From assembly GCA_963797835.1 (NCBI GenBank), contig CAWCRN010000029.1, positions 82,272-146,271 of the forward strand: a stretch of DNA of 64,000 nucleotides, given 5' to 3'. Origin of the DNA: JBDTSW01 sp963797835 (lineage in GTDB: Bacteria; Actinomycetota; Thermoleophilia; Solirubrobacterales; 70-9). The notes beneath the pieces are model-generated. The model was not told where the DNA came from and did no database searches. It worked only from the letters and a program-made list of their open reading frames with translations. The position numbers were made by a program, and so were the translations under genes. Below, piece after piece: positions 1-8,683 of the stretch (position 1 is its first letter; each line of letters begins with the position of its first letter).

Positions 1-133
1 CCTGCCCGCGTCGAGCGGCGACCTGCTGGAGGCCCTCGCCGAGGGCGATCGTGAGCTGAGCGCATTCGGCTCGCGCGGCGGCGGCCAGACGATCGACCGG
101 ATCCCGGCGCTGTTCCCGAAGATCGAGGCCTAG
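1..133 (+). CDS. metG: Methionyl-tRNA synthetase, 3' end only
   Basis: This is the last 43 codons of a gene entering from the left edge, ending at TAG 131-133. The tail reads PALFPKIEA, which resembles the PLFPRIE-type end of the core methionyl-tRNA synthetase (the enzyme that charges tRNA-Met). Position supports this: metG directly before tatD-rsmA-ispE is a common gene order in Gram-positive bacteria. No catalytic motif lies in the visible part, so the call rests on the short tail and the context. Confidence 0.55.
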   Translation, partial: LPASSGDLLEALAEGDRELSAFGSRGGGQTIDRIPALFPKIEA

Positions 134-177
134 CTCGTTGGGCTAGGCGCCGCCCACCCCGCTCCTAGACTGCGGAC

Positions 178-951
178 GTGGTCGATACGCATGCGCATCT
201 CGGGCTGTGCGAGCCGGATGACGCCGCGCTGGCGGCGGCGGCCCGGGCGGCGGGGGTGCGGCGGATCCTCACGGTGGGCCTCGACGAGGAGACGAACCGG
301 GACGCGATCGCGGCGGCGGAGGCGACGGAGGGCTTGTTCGCTTGCGTCGGGCGACACCCGAGCTCCGCGGCCGGCTTCGACGACGCGGCGGCGGATGACC
401 TGGCCGAGCTCGCCGCGCACCCGGCGGTCGCGGCGGTGGGGGAGACCGGGCTCGACTTCTTCCGCGACCGCGCGCCGCGCGACGAGCAGCGCCGCGCGTT
501 CGAGGCGCAGATCGAGATCGCCCGCACCGTGGCCAAGCCGCTCGTTATCCACATGCGAAGCGGGGCCGGTGAAGGAGACGACGCCGTGGGCGAGGCGTTC
601 GGGACGCTGGCCGAGCGCGCGGATGGCGTCGAGGTGGTGCTGCACTGCTTCTCCGCCCCGCCCGAGCGGGTCGCCGATGCGGCGGAGCGCGGCTGGTCCT
701 GCTCGTTCGCCGGCAACGTCACCTATCCGAAGGCGGAGGGGCTGCGCGAGGCCGCTCGCCGCGTGCCCGACGAGCTGCTGCTGGTGGAGACCGACTCGCC
801 GTTCCTGGCGCCGCAGCCGGTGCGCGGCAAGCCGAACGAGCCGGCCAACGTCGTCGCCACGGCCGAGGCAGTGGCCGAGGCCCGCGGGGTTTCCTACGGC
901 GAGCTGGAGCGCCTCGTCGACGAGAACGCGACGCGCGTCTTCCGTTGGTGA
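178..951 (+). CDS. tatD: TatD family metal-dependent deoxyribonuclease
   Basis: A 257-residue TIM-barrel metallohydrolase, close to the usual length for the family. The metal-binding set is visible in order: DTHAHL (H5, H7), GETGLDF (E89), a histidine in VIHMR (H125), LHCFS (H156) and ETDSPFL (D206). TatD proteins are 3'-5' exonucleases/DNases acting on damaged or fragmented DNA in the cytoplasm. GTG 178 is the only start that keeps the N-terminal HxH motif. The 3' end overlaps the rsmA start at 945, consistent with one operon. Confidence 0.93.
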   Translation: MVDTHAHLGLCEPDDAALAAAARAAGVRRILTVGLDEETNRDAIAAAEATEGLFACVGRHPSSAAGFDDAAADDLAELAAHPAVAAVGETGLDFFRDRAPRDEQRRAFEAQIEIARTVAKPLVIHMRSGAGEGDDAVGEAFGTLAERADGVEVVLHCFSAPPERVADAAERGWSCSFAGNVTYPKAEGLREAARRVPDELLLVETDSPFLAPQPVRGKPNEPANVVATAEAVAEARGVSYGELERLVDENATRVFRW

Positions 952-1710
952 GGCTCGGCCAGAACTTCCTCGCCGACACCAACCTCCTGGAGGCGATCGC
1001 TCGAGGCGCGGATCTGTCCGGCGATGACGTCGTGCTCGAGGTCGGCGGCGGGGAGGGGGTGCTCACCAGGCGCCTCGCCGAGCGCGCCGGGCGCGTCTGG
1101 GTCGTGGAGCTCGACCGCCGCCTCGAGCAAGCGCTGGAGGCGGTCGCAGCGGAGGCCGGGAACGTGGAGCTGGTCTGGGGCGATGCGATGAAGGTGGATC
1201 TGGGGGGGCTCGACCCGGCGCCGACGCGGATGGTGGCCAACCTTCCCTACTCGATCGCCACGCCGCTGCTGCTCCGCACGATCGCCGAGCTGCCGGGCCT
1301 GTCGGCATGGACCGTGATGGTGCAGCGCGAGATCGCCGACCGCCTGCGCTCGGCCCCCGGCTCGCGGACCTACGGGTCGCCGAGCGTCCTGGTCCAGCTC
1401 GCGTGCGAGGTCGAGCTGCTGCGAGCGGTCGACCGGGCCGTGTTCACCCCACGCCCGCGGGTGGACTCGGCCCTGCTCGGGCTGAGGCGAATGGCCGCGG
1501 CGCCGGGGCCCGAGCTGACCGCGCTGGTGCGGGCAGCGTTCGCGCACAGGCGCAAGACGCTGGCCGCGTCGGTCGAGCTGGCAGGGGTGGCGACGCGCGA
1601 CCGGGCGCGCGCGGCGCTCGACGGCGGCGGGCCTGGATCCGGGCGCGCGGGCGGAGGCGCTTGCGCCCGCGGACTTCGTCCGCCTCGCCGACCGGTTGGA
1701 TTCCCTGTAG
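945..1710 (+). CDS. rsmA: 16S rRNA dimethyladenosine methyltransferase RsmA (KsgA), frameshifted
   Basis: This enzyme dimethylates two adjacent adenosines near the 3' end of 16S rRNA during 30S maturation, using SAM. Visible are the N-terminal LGQNFL, the SAM loop EVGGGEGVLT, ANLPYSIATPLL (the catalytic NLPY motif) and the C-terminal HRRKTL. After about codon 227 the frame breaks at the run around 1623-1631. One frame further on, the sequence ends normally with ALAPADFVRLADRL and TAG 1708-1710; the unshifted frame runs on into ispE as unrelated residues to 1772. I read this as one extra base. GTG 945 overlaps the tatD end, and ispE starts 3 bases after the stop. Confidence 0.9.
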
Positions 1711-1713
1711 CGA

Positions 1714-2553
1714 ATGCTGCGAGCACCCGCCAAGCTCAACCTCTGCCTGCGCCTGGGCCCTGTGCGCGGTGACGGGCTGCACGAGCTGCGCTCGCTCTTC
1801 TGCAACCTCGCCCTGGCGGACCGCATCGTGATCTCCGAGCCGGAGGAGGGCGCCGACGAGGTCCTGTGCCCCGGGGTCGAGGGCCCGAACCTGGTGGCGA
1901 CGGCGCTAGAGGCCCTGCGGGCGCGCGGGTGGGACGGCCCACCGGTGCGGGTCGAGATCGACAAGCGGATCCCCGTCGCGGCGGGCCTCGGCGGCGGCAG
2001 CGCCGACGCCGCGGCGGTCCTGAGGCACCTGGCGCCAGAGCGGGACGACCTTGCCGAGATCGCGGCTGCGCTGGGCGCCGACGTGCCGTCGCAGCTCCAG
2101 CCCGGGCTGTCCCTCGTCTCGGGGGCCGGGGAGGGGGTGGAGCCGCTGCCCCGGCCAGGCGAGTTCGCGGTGGTGCTGATCCCGTTCGAGCCGGGGCTGA
2201 CCGCGCGCGAGGTGTACGCCGAGGCGGATCGCCTCGGTCTGGGGCGCGACATGTTGGAGCTGGAAGCCGAGGAGGCGCGGATGCGGGAGGCCGTCATGTC
2301 CGGGGCATCGCCGCTCGACTACCCGGAGCTGCTGGTCAACGACCTTCAGGGGGCGGCGCTGTCGCTGCGCCCCGAGATCGCGGAGGCGCTGGCGGCGCTC
2401 GAGGAGGTGGGCGCTTCGGCGGCGCTGGTCACCGGCTCGGGGCCGACGGCCTTCGGGCTCTTTGCAGACATCGCCGCCGCCGACCGCGCCGCCGCGTCGC
2501 TGCCGCCACGGTTCGCCGGGGCGATCGTGAGCGCGCCGCAGGTGTTCCTGTAG
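1714..2553 (+). CDS. ispE: 4-diphosphocytidyl-2-C-methyl-D-erythritol kinase IspE
   Basis: A GHMP-fold kinase of 279 residues that phosphorylates CDP-methylerythritol in the MEP route to isoprenoids. The N-terminal substrate motif AKLNLCLRLG...GDGLHEL and the glycine-rich ATP motif VAAGLGGGSADAA (residues about 88-100) are intact. A C-terminal GHMP motif, VTGSGPTAFGLF, is also present. The start ATG 1714 sits 3 bases after the rsmA stop. The frame is undamaged. It completes the metG-tatD-rsmA-ispE block. Confidence 0.95.
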   Translation: MLRAPAKLNLCLRLGPVRGDGLHELRSLFCNLALADRIVISEPEEGADEVLCPGVEGPNLVATALEALRARGWDGPPVRVEIDKRIPVAAGLGGGSADAAAVLRHLAPERDDLAEIAAALGADVPSQLQPGLSLVSGAGEGVEPLPRPGEFAVVLIPFEPGLTAREVYAEADRLGLGRDMLELEAEEARMREAVMSGASPLDYPELLVNDLQGAALSLRPEIAEALAALEEVGASAALVTGSGPTAFGLFADIAAADRAAASLPPRFAGAIVSAPQVFL

Positions 2554-2609
2554 GAGGGTTCTGGGCTTGGAGCTGCCGAAGTCGAACACGGAGAGGGCCC
2601 GCCTCGCTG

Positions 2610-3488
2610 GTGATCGTGCTGGTGGCGGGCGCCGCGTTCTGGTTCATCTCGCACCAGTTCGAGTCGCTGGACCTCGAGGAGCTGCTGCAGGACGTCTCCG
2701 ACACCCTCGGTGACTGGACCTACCTGCTGGCAGGGCTCCTCGCCTTCCTCGAGACGGGCGCGTTCGTCGGTCTGGTCGTCCCGGGCGAGACGTTCGTGAT
2801 CCTCGCCGGGGCGGTCGCGGGGCAGGGCGCGACGGACATCTACATCACGATCGCGATCGTCTGGTTCAGCGCCTGGGCAGGCGATACGACGAGCTTCTTC
2901 ATCGGCCGGCGCCTGGGGCGCGGGTTCATCCTCCGACATGGGCCGAAGGTGCGGATCAGCGAGGAGCGCTTCGAGCAGGTCGAGGGGTACTTCAAGCGCC
3001 ACGGCGGCAAGACGATCCTGATCGGCCGCTTCATCGGACTGGTGCGGGCGCTCGCCCCGTTCGTGGCGGGCTCCTCGGGGATGGAGTACCGGGCCTTCGT
3101 GCCCTACAGCGTGCTTGGCACCGGGCTGTGGGCGGCGACGTTCTCCGTTCTGGGGTATCTCGGCTCGCGGAGCATCGAGCGGATCGCCGACGTCGCCGGC
3201 CAGGGGGTGTTCCTGTTCGGCGTCACGGCCGCGGTCGTCGTGGTGATCGTCGCCGCCGTTCGCTTCCTGCGCGAGCCCGAGAACCGCAGCCGCGCGGTCG
3301 AGTGGATGGATCGCCGGGCGTTGCTGCGCCCGCTGGTGGCGCTGGGGCGGCGAGTCAAGCCGCAGGCGCGATTCCTGTGGAACCGGATCACGCCAGGCGG
3401 CCTGGGCCTGGAGCTGACCGCGATGCTCGCGGTGCTCTCGGTGTCGGTCTTCATCGTCGATCGGGTTCGCGAGCATCGTCTCCGGTGA
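2610..3488 (+). CDS. DedA family membrane protein (probable N-terminal half of a DedA-PAP2 fusion)
   Basis: A polytopic DedA/SNARE-associated protein. It has a first membrane helix, a loop with ETGAFVGLVVPGETF, and the conserved block RFIGLVRALAPFVAGSSGM. DedA proteins are implicated in recycling or flipping undecaprenyl phosphate and other lipids. The start is uncertain: GTG 2610 is in frame, but a better N-terminus (LELPKSNTERARL from TTG 2567) is readable one frame back, implying an extra base near 2605. At the 3' end the frame stops at 3488. A shift near 3455 instead gives IGFASIVSGDPGPTPGDRAA, which leads straight into the PAP2 segment that follows. The two were probably a single bifunctional protein. 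Confidence 0.8.
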   Translation: MIVLVAGAAFWFISHQFESLDLEELLQDVSDTLGDWTYLLAGLLAFLETGAFVGLVVPGETFVILAGAVAGQGATDIYITIAIVWFSAWAGDTTSFFIGRRLGRGFILRHGPKVRISEERFEQVEGYFKRHGGKTILIGRFIGLVRALAPFVAGSSGMEYRAFVPYSVLGTGLWAATFSVLGYLGSRSIERIADVAGQGVFLFGVTAAVVVVIVAAVRFLREPENRSRAVEWMDRRALLRPLVALGRRVKPQARFLWNRITPGGLGLELTAMLAVLSVSVFIVDRVREHRLR

Positions 3489-3525
3489 CCCCGGACCTAC
3501 CCCGGGCGACAGGGCGGCGCTGGAC

Positions 3526-4045
3526 GTGGCCGCGGACACCACGACCGGCTGGCTGACCGACCTCGCAAAGGGGGTCACGGCGCTGGGCTCCGCCGGGTGC
3601 GACGCTCGTCGTCGGCCTGGTCGCGGCCGGCGTGCTGGCCGCCCGGCGGCGATGGGCCGAGCTTGCGGTGCTCGTGGTCGCGATGACTGCCCTCTACATC
3701 GCGGTGCCGGTGATGAAGGAGGCGATCGACCGCCCGCGCCCCGAGGGCGGGTTGGTGAATGCGAGCGGCGCCTCGTACCCCAGCGGGCACGCCGCCTACG
3801 CGGTGCTGTACGCGTGGCTGGGGCTGACGGCGGCGGTGCTGTGGCGCCCGCGGCGCACGGTGGCGACGGCGCTGATCGTCGCGGGCGTGGTCGTCGCGGC
3901 GGCGGTGGGGCTCTCGCGGGTCTACCTGCGCGTCCACTATCTCTCCGATGTCTCGGGGGGCTGGGCGCTCGGCGTCTCGGCCTTTACGATCTGCGCGATC
4001 GTCGCCCTCGTCGTCACCCATCTACGCGACAATCCGCCACCTTGA
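3526..4045 (+). CDS. PAP2 family phosphatase domain (frameshifted; probable C-terminal half of the DedA fusion)
   Basis: The sequence contains the PAP2/phosphatidic-acid-phosphatase signature in three parts: KEAIDRPRPEG (C1), SYPSGHAA (C2, with the acid-base His) and SRVYLRVHYLSDVSGGWALG (C3, with the nucleophilic His). PAP2 enzymes dephosphorylate lipid pyrophosphates such as undecaprenyl-PP or phosphatidate at the membrane. The piece beginning DVAADTTTGWL runs in one frame to about 3598, then needs a one-base shift to continue as ATLVVGLVAAGVLAARRRW. The stop TGA 4043-4045 overlaps the next start. The fusion to the preceding DedA part is inferred from the continuous linker. Confidence 0.8.
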
Positions 4046-4302
4046 ACCTCGCAGAGATCACCTTGGACCTGGGAGAGATCGGCACCGAGTACCTGCTGTT
4101 CGGAGGCGCCGCCGTGATCAGCGTGCTCGCCTTCGCGGCGCTCATCCTGGTGCCGGCGCTCGGCTCCTACGGCCGCACCTGGGAGAAGGCGACGGCCGCC
4201 ATGCTGTCGGTGTTCGTCCTCGCGGCGCTGATCCTGTTGGGAGTGGGCCTCGGCGTGCTCATCGTCTACTTCTGGGACGACATCTACGGACTGTTCACGT
4301 AG
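4042..4302 (+). CDS. Small two-helix membrane protein, unknown function
   Basis: An 86-residue protein with two hydrophobic segments (about residues 18-40, AAVISVLAFAALILVPAL, and 55-78, MLSVFVLAALILLGVGLGVL), a short central charged loop (YGRTWEKA) and an acidic-aromatic tail. TTG 4042 overlaps the PAP2 stop; TTG 4063 is a possible shorter start. I do not recognise a family. Co-transcription with the DedA-PAP2 gene suggests a membrane-lipid context, but nothing in the protein itself shows a function. Confidence 0.6.
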   Translation: MNLAEITLDLGEIGTEYLLFGGAAVISVLAFAALILVPALGSYGRTWEKATAAMLSVFVLAALILLGVGLGVLIVYFWDDIYGLFT

Positions 4303-4327
4303 CGGCGGGCACCCTGAGAATCCCGGG

Positions 4328-5572
4328 GTGCCCCCCAAGCCCAAGGTCGCAAAAAGCCCTGCAAATGGGGCAGATGAGCAGCTGCTGGAGCGGCTCTCCG
4401 AGGCGATCGAGTCGGGCGCCGGCCTGCCCGCGGTCTCGCGCGCCGCGGGCAAGGCTCTGGGCGCCAGCGTCGCTCTGATCGATCGCTCGAGCGCGGTGCT
4501 CGCGGTGGCGGCCACGTCCTCGGCGGAGGAGGGCAAGCTGCTGGCGGGAGCGGGCGACGTGCAATCGGCCGAGCTGCGCGTGGCCGACGCCGTGGTGGGC
4601 GAGCTGCGCTACCGGCCCCGCGAGGGGGCGCCGGCGCCGATGCTTCTGCGGATGGTGACGACGCTCGTCGCGCTCGAGCTGGAGCGGTCGCGCTCGCCCG
4701 ACTGGGCCTCCGACGAGGCGGCCGGCGCGTTCGTCCGAGCGGTGCTCTCGCGCGACGTGACCGACCGCGGCGACATCCTCGCGCGCGCCGCAGAGCTCGG
4801 CGCCGAGATCGACGCCGGGGCGGGCGCCGTGCTGGCTCGCGCGACGCCGCACGCGGCCCAGTCCGGCGAGTGGCGGGCGCGGGTGATGACGGTGGCGCTG
4901 CGCGCGCTGCGGGCGGTCAGCTCGACGTCGCTGGCCGCGCTGACCGAGGAGGCCGAGCGGGCCGAGGTGGTCGCCGTGGTGCCCTGCCCCGACGCCGCCC
5001 ACCTCGCGCGCGCGGCGGAGGCGGTGGAGGTGGAGCTCGCGGACTCGCTGTCGGGCTTCTCGGTCACGGTCGCGTCGAGCCGCTGGACCCAGGACCCCGT
5101 GGACCTCTACCGGGCGGGCAAGGAGGCGCTGCTTGCGGCGAACGTCGCGGAGGCGGAGGGGATGGCGACGCTGGCGTTCGAGGACACGGGCTCCTACCGG
5201 CTGCTTCTGCCCGCGATGAGCGAGGACCCCGGCGAGCTCGAGCGCTTCTACGAGGAGACGGTCGCGCCGCTGGCCGCCTACGACGAGCAGTACGAGACCG
5301 AGCTGGTCAACACGATCGAGGCGTACCTCGACAACGACGGCAACGTGACGCCGACGGCGGAACAGCTGTTTACCCACCGCCACACGATCCGCTACCGGAT
5401 GGAGCGGGTGAAGGAGCTCTGCGGCCACGACATGACCTCGACCGAGGGCCGCGAGAAGCTCGGCCTGGGACTCAAGGCGATGCGCGTGCTCGGGATCGCG
5501 CCGCCCCGCGGCCCGGCGATGGAACCGGGCGCCGCCGCAGGCCGGGTGCGTAAGCCCAAGAAGGACGACTAG
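4328..5572 (+). CDS. PucR/CdaR-type transcriptional regulator
   Basis: A 414-residue protein with the C-terminal helix-turn-helix typical of PucR/CdaR regulators: ELVNTIEAYLDNDGNVTPTA followed by LFTHRHTIRYRMERVKELCG. The central part (residues about 130-290) looks like the GGDEF-like region these regulators carry, and the N-terminus like a degenerate GAF/PucR sensory region. Members usually control purine, sugar-acid or amino-acid use through small ligands. The start is GTG 4328 and no alternative start is better. The C-terminus is a short basic and acidic tail. No target is identifiable from the neighbours. Confidence 0.82.
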   Translation: MPPKPKVAKSPANGADEQLLERLSEAIESGAGLPAVSRAAGKALGASVALIDRSSAVLAVAATSSAEEGKLLAGAGDVQSAELRVADAVVGELRYRPREGAPAPMLLRMVTTLVALELERSRSPDWASDEAAGAFVRAVLSRDVTDRGDILARAAELGAEIDAGAGAVLARATPHAAQSGEWRARVMTVALRALRAVSSTSLAALTEEAERAEVVAVVPCPDAAHLARAAEAVEVELADSLSGFSVTVASSRWTQDPVDLYRAGKEALLAANVAEAEGMATLAFEDTGSYRLLLPAMSEDPGELERFYEETVAPLAAYDEQYETELVNTIEAYLDNDGNVTPTAEQLFTHRHTIRYRMERVKELCGHDMTSTEGREKLGLGLKAMRVLGIAPPRGPAMEPGAAAGRVRKPKKDD

Positions 5573-5580
5573 GCGGGGTC

Positions 5581-6009
5581 GTGTCGGCGATCGAGGCGAG
5601 CATCTCGGTGGCGGCCGAACCCGAGGCGCTGTTCGAGCGCCTCGCGAAGCTCGAGAACCACTGGGACCTGGCCGACCGCTGGGTCGAGGTCGTGAGCGTC
5701 AACGGCAGCGGCGACGGCGGTGAGGTGCGACTGCACGGCCCCCTCGGCCTCAGCCGCACCGCGCGCACCACGGTCGACCGGGTCGAGGAGCCGCGGCTGA
5801 TCGAGGGGACGGCACATATCGGCGACCACACCGTAGGCCGCGTGAGTTGGACCTTCACCGGTGAGGGGAGCGGGACCATGGTGACGCTCCGCGCCGAGCT
5901 CGTGGAGGCGAGCGCGGCGGATCGCGCCGTGTGGGATCTCGGCGGTCGGAGATGGCTCGAAGGTCGCCTACGCGTCACGCTGGAGCGCCTGCGGGACGAG
6001 TACCGCTAG
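5581..6009 (+). CDS. SRPBCC/polyketide-cyclase-like protein
   Basis: A 142-residue protein with the START/SRPBCC pattern: an N-terminal strand (SAIEASISVAAEPEALFERL), an antiparallel sheet in the middle and a long C-terminal helix (RRWLEGRLRVTLERLRDEYR). Members bind hydrophobic ligands in a helix-grip cavity. Which ligand cannot be told here. GTG 5581 lies 8 bases after the PucR-type gene, so the two are probably co-transcribed. tRNA-Gln on the other strand follows. Confidence 0.7.
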   Translation: MSAIEASISVAAEPEALFERLAKLENHWDLADRWVEVVSVNGSGDGGEVRLHGPLGLSRTARTTVDRVEEPRLIEGTAHIGDHTVGRVSWTFTGEGSGTMVTLRAELVEASAADRAVWDLGGRRWLEGRLRVTLERLRDEYR

Positions 6010-6021
6010 CCGGCGTCTCAA

Positions 6022-6095
6022 CTCCGGGGGAGGGAATCGAACCCAACTCGCCTCCTGGACCAAAACCAGACGTGCTGCCACTACACCACCCCGGA
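6022..6095 (-). tRNA. tRNA-Gln (anticodon UUG)
   Basis: Read on the minus strand, the gene starts TCCGGGG (6095-6089), which pairs with CCCCGGA (6029-6023). The anticodon arm is TCTGG-TTTTGGT-CCAGG with anticodon TTG, and the T arm contains GGTTCGATTCC. The 3' CCA is not encoded. It lies convergent to the SRPBCC gene. Confidence 0.95.
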
Positions 6096-6124
6096 CTCGG
6101 CCAAGTCTAGGCCCGGAACCGCCC

Positions 6125-6210
6125 GTACCTGCGGGCGTGGCGCGTTTCTGGGCCATATGACTAGAAAGGCGCCCCGGCCGGGGTTGACGGCCGTCACTCG
6201 GCGAGCTTTG
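6125..6210. repeat. Intergenic repeat copy with CCATATGACTAG core
   Basis: The core 6139-6173 is an imperfect inverted repeat with GGCGC at one end and GGCGCC at the other, around CCATATGACTAG. It matches 38607-38641 at 32 of 35 positions, and weaker similarity extends on both sides to roughly 85 bases. It occupies the gap before glmU. It codes for nothing visible and may act at the RNA level or be a dispersed non-autonomous element. Confidence 0.75.
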
Positions 6211-6281
6211 AGGCTGAAACCCAGCTCGCAGCGGATGCCGTTGGCGGCGCGCATCGGCCAGTCCGCTCTACGATTCGCCCC

Positions 6282-7645
6282 GTGGCCGGCCCCACCGTCC
6301 TGATCATGGCGGCGGGCGAGGGAACACGGATGCGCTCCTCGCTGCCGAAGGTGATGCACCCCGTTTGCGGGAGGCCGATGGTCGCGTGGCCGGTCGAGGC
6401 CGCGCGGGAGGCCGGTGCCGACCGGGTCGCGGTGATCGTCTCGCCCCAGCGCGACCTCTCGCCGGCGCTGCCCGACGGCACCGAGACCGTCGTCCAGCCC
6501 GAGCCCGACGGCACCGGCGGCGCGGTGCGCGCCGCCCTCGACCTGGTGCGCGCCGCCGACGAGGTGGTCGTCCTCAACGGCGACCATCCGCTCATCTCGG
6601 CCGCGGTCATCACCGAGCTGCTCGACGCCCACCGCCAGGCCGGCGCCGCCGCGAGCGTGATGTCGGTCGAGCGCGACGACGCCGACGAGCTGGGCCGCAT
6701 CGTCCGCGACGCCGACGGCGAGTTCGACCGCATCGTCGAGACCAAGCATCCCGAGGACGTCCCCGCCGAGATCCTCGCGATCCGCGAGATCAACACCAAC
6801 CAGTTCGCCTTCGCCGGCGCCAGCACTCGCCGACGCGCTCGAGCGCCTCTCCAACGACAACCCCGCCGGCGAGTACTACCTCGGCGACGTTCTGCCGCTG
6901 ATCCGTGAGGCCGGCCATCGCGTGATCGCGCACACCACTGACGACCTCGCGGTGAACATCGGCGTCAACAACCGCGCCGACCTGGCGCTGGCGGAGGGGA
7001 TCGCGCGCGAGCGCATCGCCCGTCGCCACATGCTCGCCGGCGTCACGATCACCGACCCCGCCGCGACCTGGATCGAGGCCGAGGTCGAGATCGGCGCCGA
7101 CGCCACGATCGAGCCCGGCTGCGTGCTCCGCGGCGCCACCCGGATCGGCTCGGGATCGGAGCTCCGCGCGAATTCGTACGTCATCGACGCCGAGGTCGGC
7201 GAAGACTGCACGATCGGCCCGTTCGCATACCTGCGGCCCGGCACCCGGCTCGCCGCCGGCGCCAAGGCCGGCACCTTCGTCGAGATCAAGAACTCGGAGA
7301 TCGGCGAGGGCGCGAAGGTCCCGCACCTCTCCTACGTCGGCGACGCCGACGTAGGCGCCGGCTCCAACCTCGGGGCCGGGACCACCATTGCCAACTACGA
7401 CGGCTTCACCAAGAGCCGGACGAAGATCGGGGAACGTGCGCGAATCGGGGTGGACACGGCGCTGGTCGCGCCGGTCGAGGTCGGCGATGACGCATACACT
7501 GGCGCCGGCGCCGTGATCCGCGAGAATGTCCCGCCGGGCGCGCTCGGGGTTTCACAGGGCGAACAGCGAAACATCGAGGGTTTCGCGGAGCGCAAGAGGG
7601 CAGACCAGGAAGCGGAAGAGGACCACCGGGGAGGATCCAGAATGA
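6282..7645 (+). CDS. glmU: Bifunctional GlmU: UDP-GlcNAc pyrophosphorylase / GlcN-1-P acetyltransferase, frameshifted
   Basis: Makes UDP-GlcNAc for peptidoglycan. The N-terminal uridylyltransferase has LIMAAGEGTRMRSSLPKVMH and LNGDHPL. The C-terminal left-handed beta-helix acetyltransferase follows from about 7080, with hexapeptide repeats and NLGAGTTIANYDGFTK. The frame breaks near 6822: EINTNQFAFAGA must continue as ALADALERLSNDN one frame on, implying an extra base. The C-terminal frame then has no stop before prs. A further one-base shift near 7600 would end the protein at TGA 7643-7645, overlapping the prs ATG. GTG 6282 keeps the nucleotide-binding loop at the extreme N-terminus. Confidence 0.9.
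7628..7635 (+). promoter_or_regulatory. Ribosome binding site fixing the prs start
   Basis: GGGGAGGA lies 6 bases before ATG 7642. It supports an independent start for prs even though the upstream glmU frame runs into it without a stop. Confidence 0.8.
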
Positions 7646-8673
7646 GCGTCGTCGAGGAGTCCCCGCACTTGGTCAGCTCGATCCCCCAGGACTACACGAA
7701 GCGGCTGATGGTCTTCGGCGGCCGCGCCTCGATGGAGCTGGCCGCCCGCATCGCCGGCCAGCTGGATGTCGACCTCGGCACCGCCGACCTGCGCACCTTC
7801 GCCGACGGCGAGGTCTACGCGCGCTACGAGGAGTCGATCCGAGGCGCCGACGTCTTCCTCGTCCAGTCGACCGCCGCGAACGAGGCGCACGGGATGACCC
7901 CGAACGACGCGCTGATGGAGCTCCTGGTGATGATCGACGCCGCCCAGGGGGCCTCCGCCCACCGGATCATCGCCGTCATGCCCTGGTACGGCTACGCGCG
8001 CCAGGACAAGAAGTCCCAGCCGCGCGAGCCGATCTCCGCCCGGGTAGTCGCCAAGGCGCTCGAGGCGGTTGGCGTCGACCGCGTGCTCACCATGGACCTC
8101 CACTCCGGCCAGGTCCAGGGCTTCTTCGAGGTGCCCGTCGACCACATGACCGCGATGCCCAACCTCACCCAGTACTTCCTCGACCAGGACTTCGACCATG
8201 AGCTGGTGATCGTCTCGCCCGACGCCGGCCGGGTGAAGGTGGCGCGAAACTTCGCCCGCAAGCTCGGCGTGCACTGGGCCGTGATGGAGAAGGAGCGCCC
8301 CGCGCAGCAGGTGGCCGAGATCGGCTACGTGGTCGGCGACGTGAAGGGCAAGACCGCCGTCCTCGTCGACGACATGATCGACACCGCGGGCACCCTGACC
8401 GCAGCCGCGGAGACGGTGCGCGAGGAGGGCGCTGCGCGGGTGATCGCCTGCGCCACCCACGGTGTCTTCTCGGGGCCCGCCTTCGAGCGGCTCGCCTTCG
8501 AGAACTCCGGGATCGAGCGGATCGTCGTCACCGACACGATCCCGCTCCGCCCCGGCGCGCCCGACAACATCACCGTGCTTTCGACCGCGCAGACCCTGGC
8601 CGACTCGATCCGCCGCATCTTCGGCGACGAGTCCGTCTCGGAGATCTTCGCCGGCGAGAACCAGCTGTTCTAG
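7642..8673 (+). CDS. prs: Ribose-phosphate pyrophosphokinase (PRPP synthetase)
   Basis: Transfers pyrophosphate from ATP to ribose-5-phosphate to give PRPP for purine, pyrimidine, His and Trp synthesis. At 343 residues it is slightly longer than the usual ~315. Visible are LRTFADGEVYARYEESIRG, the flexible-loop block MPWYGYARQDKKSQPREPIS, MDLHSGQVQGFF, VSPDAGRVKVAR and the PRPP signature LVDDMIDTAGTL. ATG 7642 follows a strong ribosome binding site. The glmU-prs pairing is a common operon arrangement in Gram-positives. Confidence 0.96.
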   Translation: MSVVEESPHLVSSIPQDYTKRLMVFGGRASMELAARIAGQLDVDLGTADLRTFADGEVYARYEESIRGADVFLVQSTAANEAHGMTPNDALMELLVMIDAAQGASAHRIIAVMPWYGYARQDKKSQPREPISARVVAKALEAVGVDRVLTMDLHSGQVQGFFEVPVDHMTAMPNLTQYFLDQDFDHELVIVSPDAGRVKVARNFARKLGVHWAVMEKERPAQQVAEIGYVVGDVKGKTAVLVDDMIDTAGTLTAAAETVREEGAARVIACATHGVFSGPAFERLAFENSGIERIVVTDTIPLRPGAPDNITVLSTAQTLADSIRRIFGDESVSEIFAGENQLF

Positions 8674-8683
8674 GCTTCGGCCC

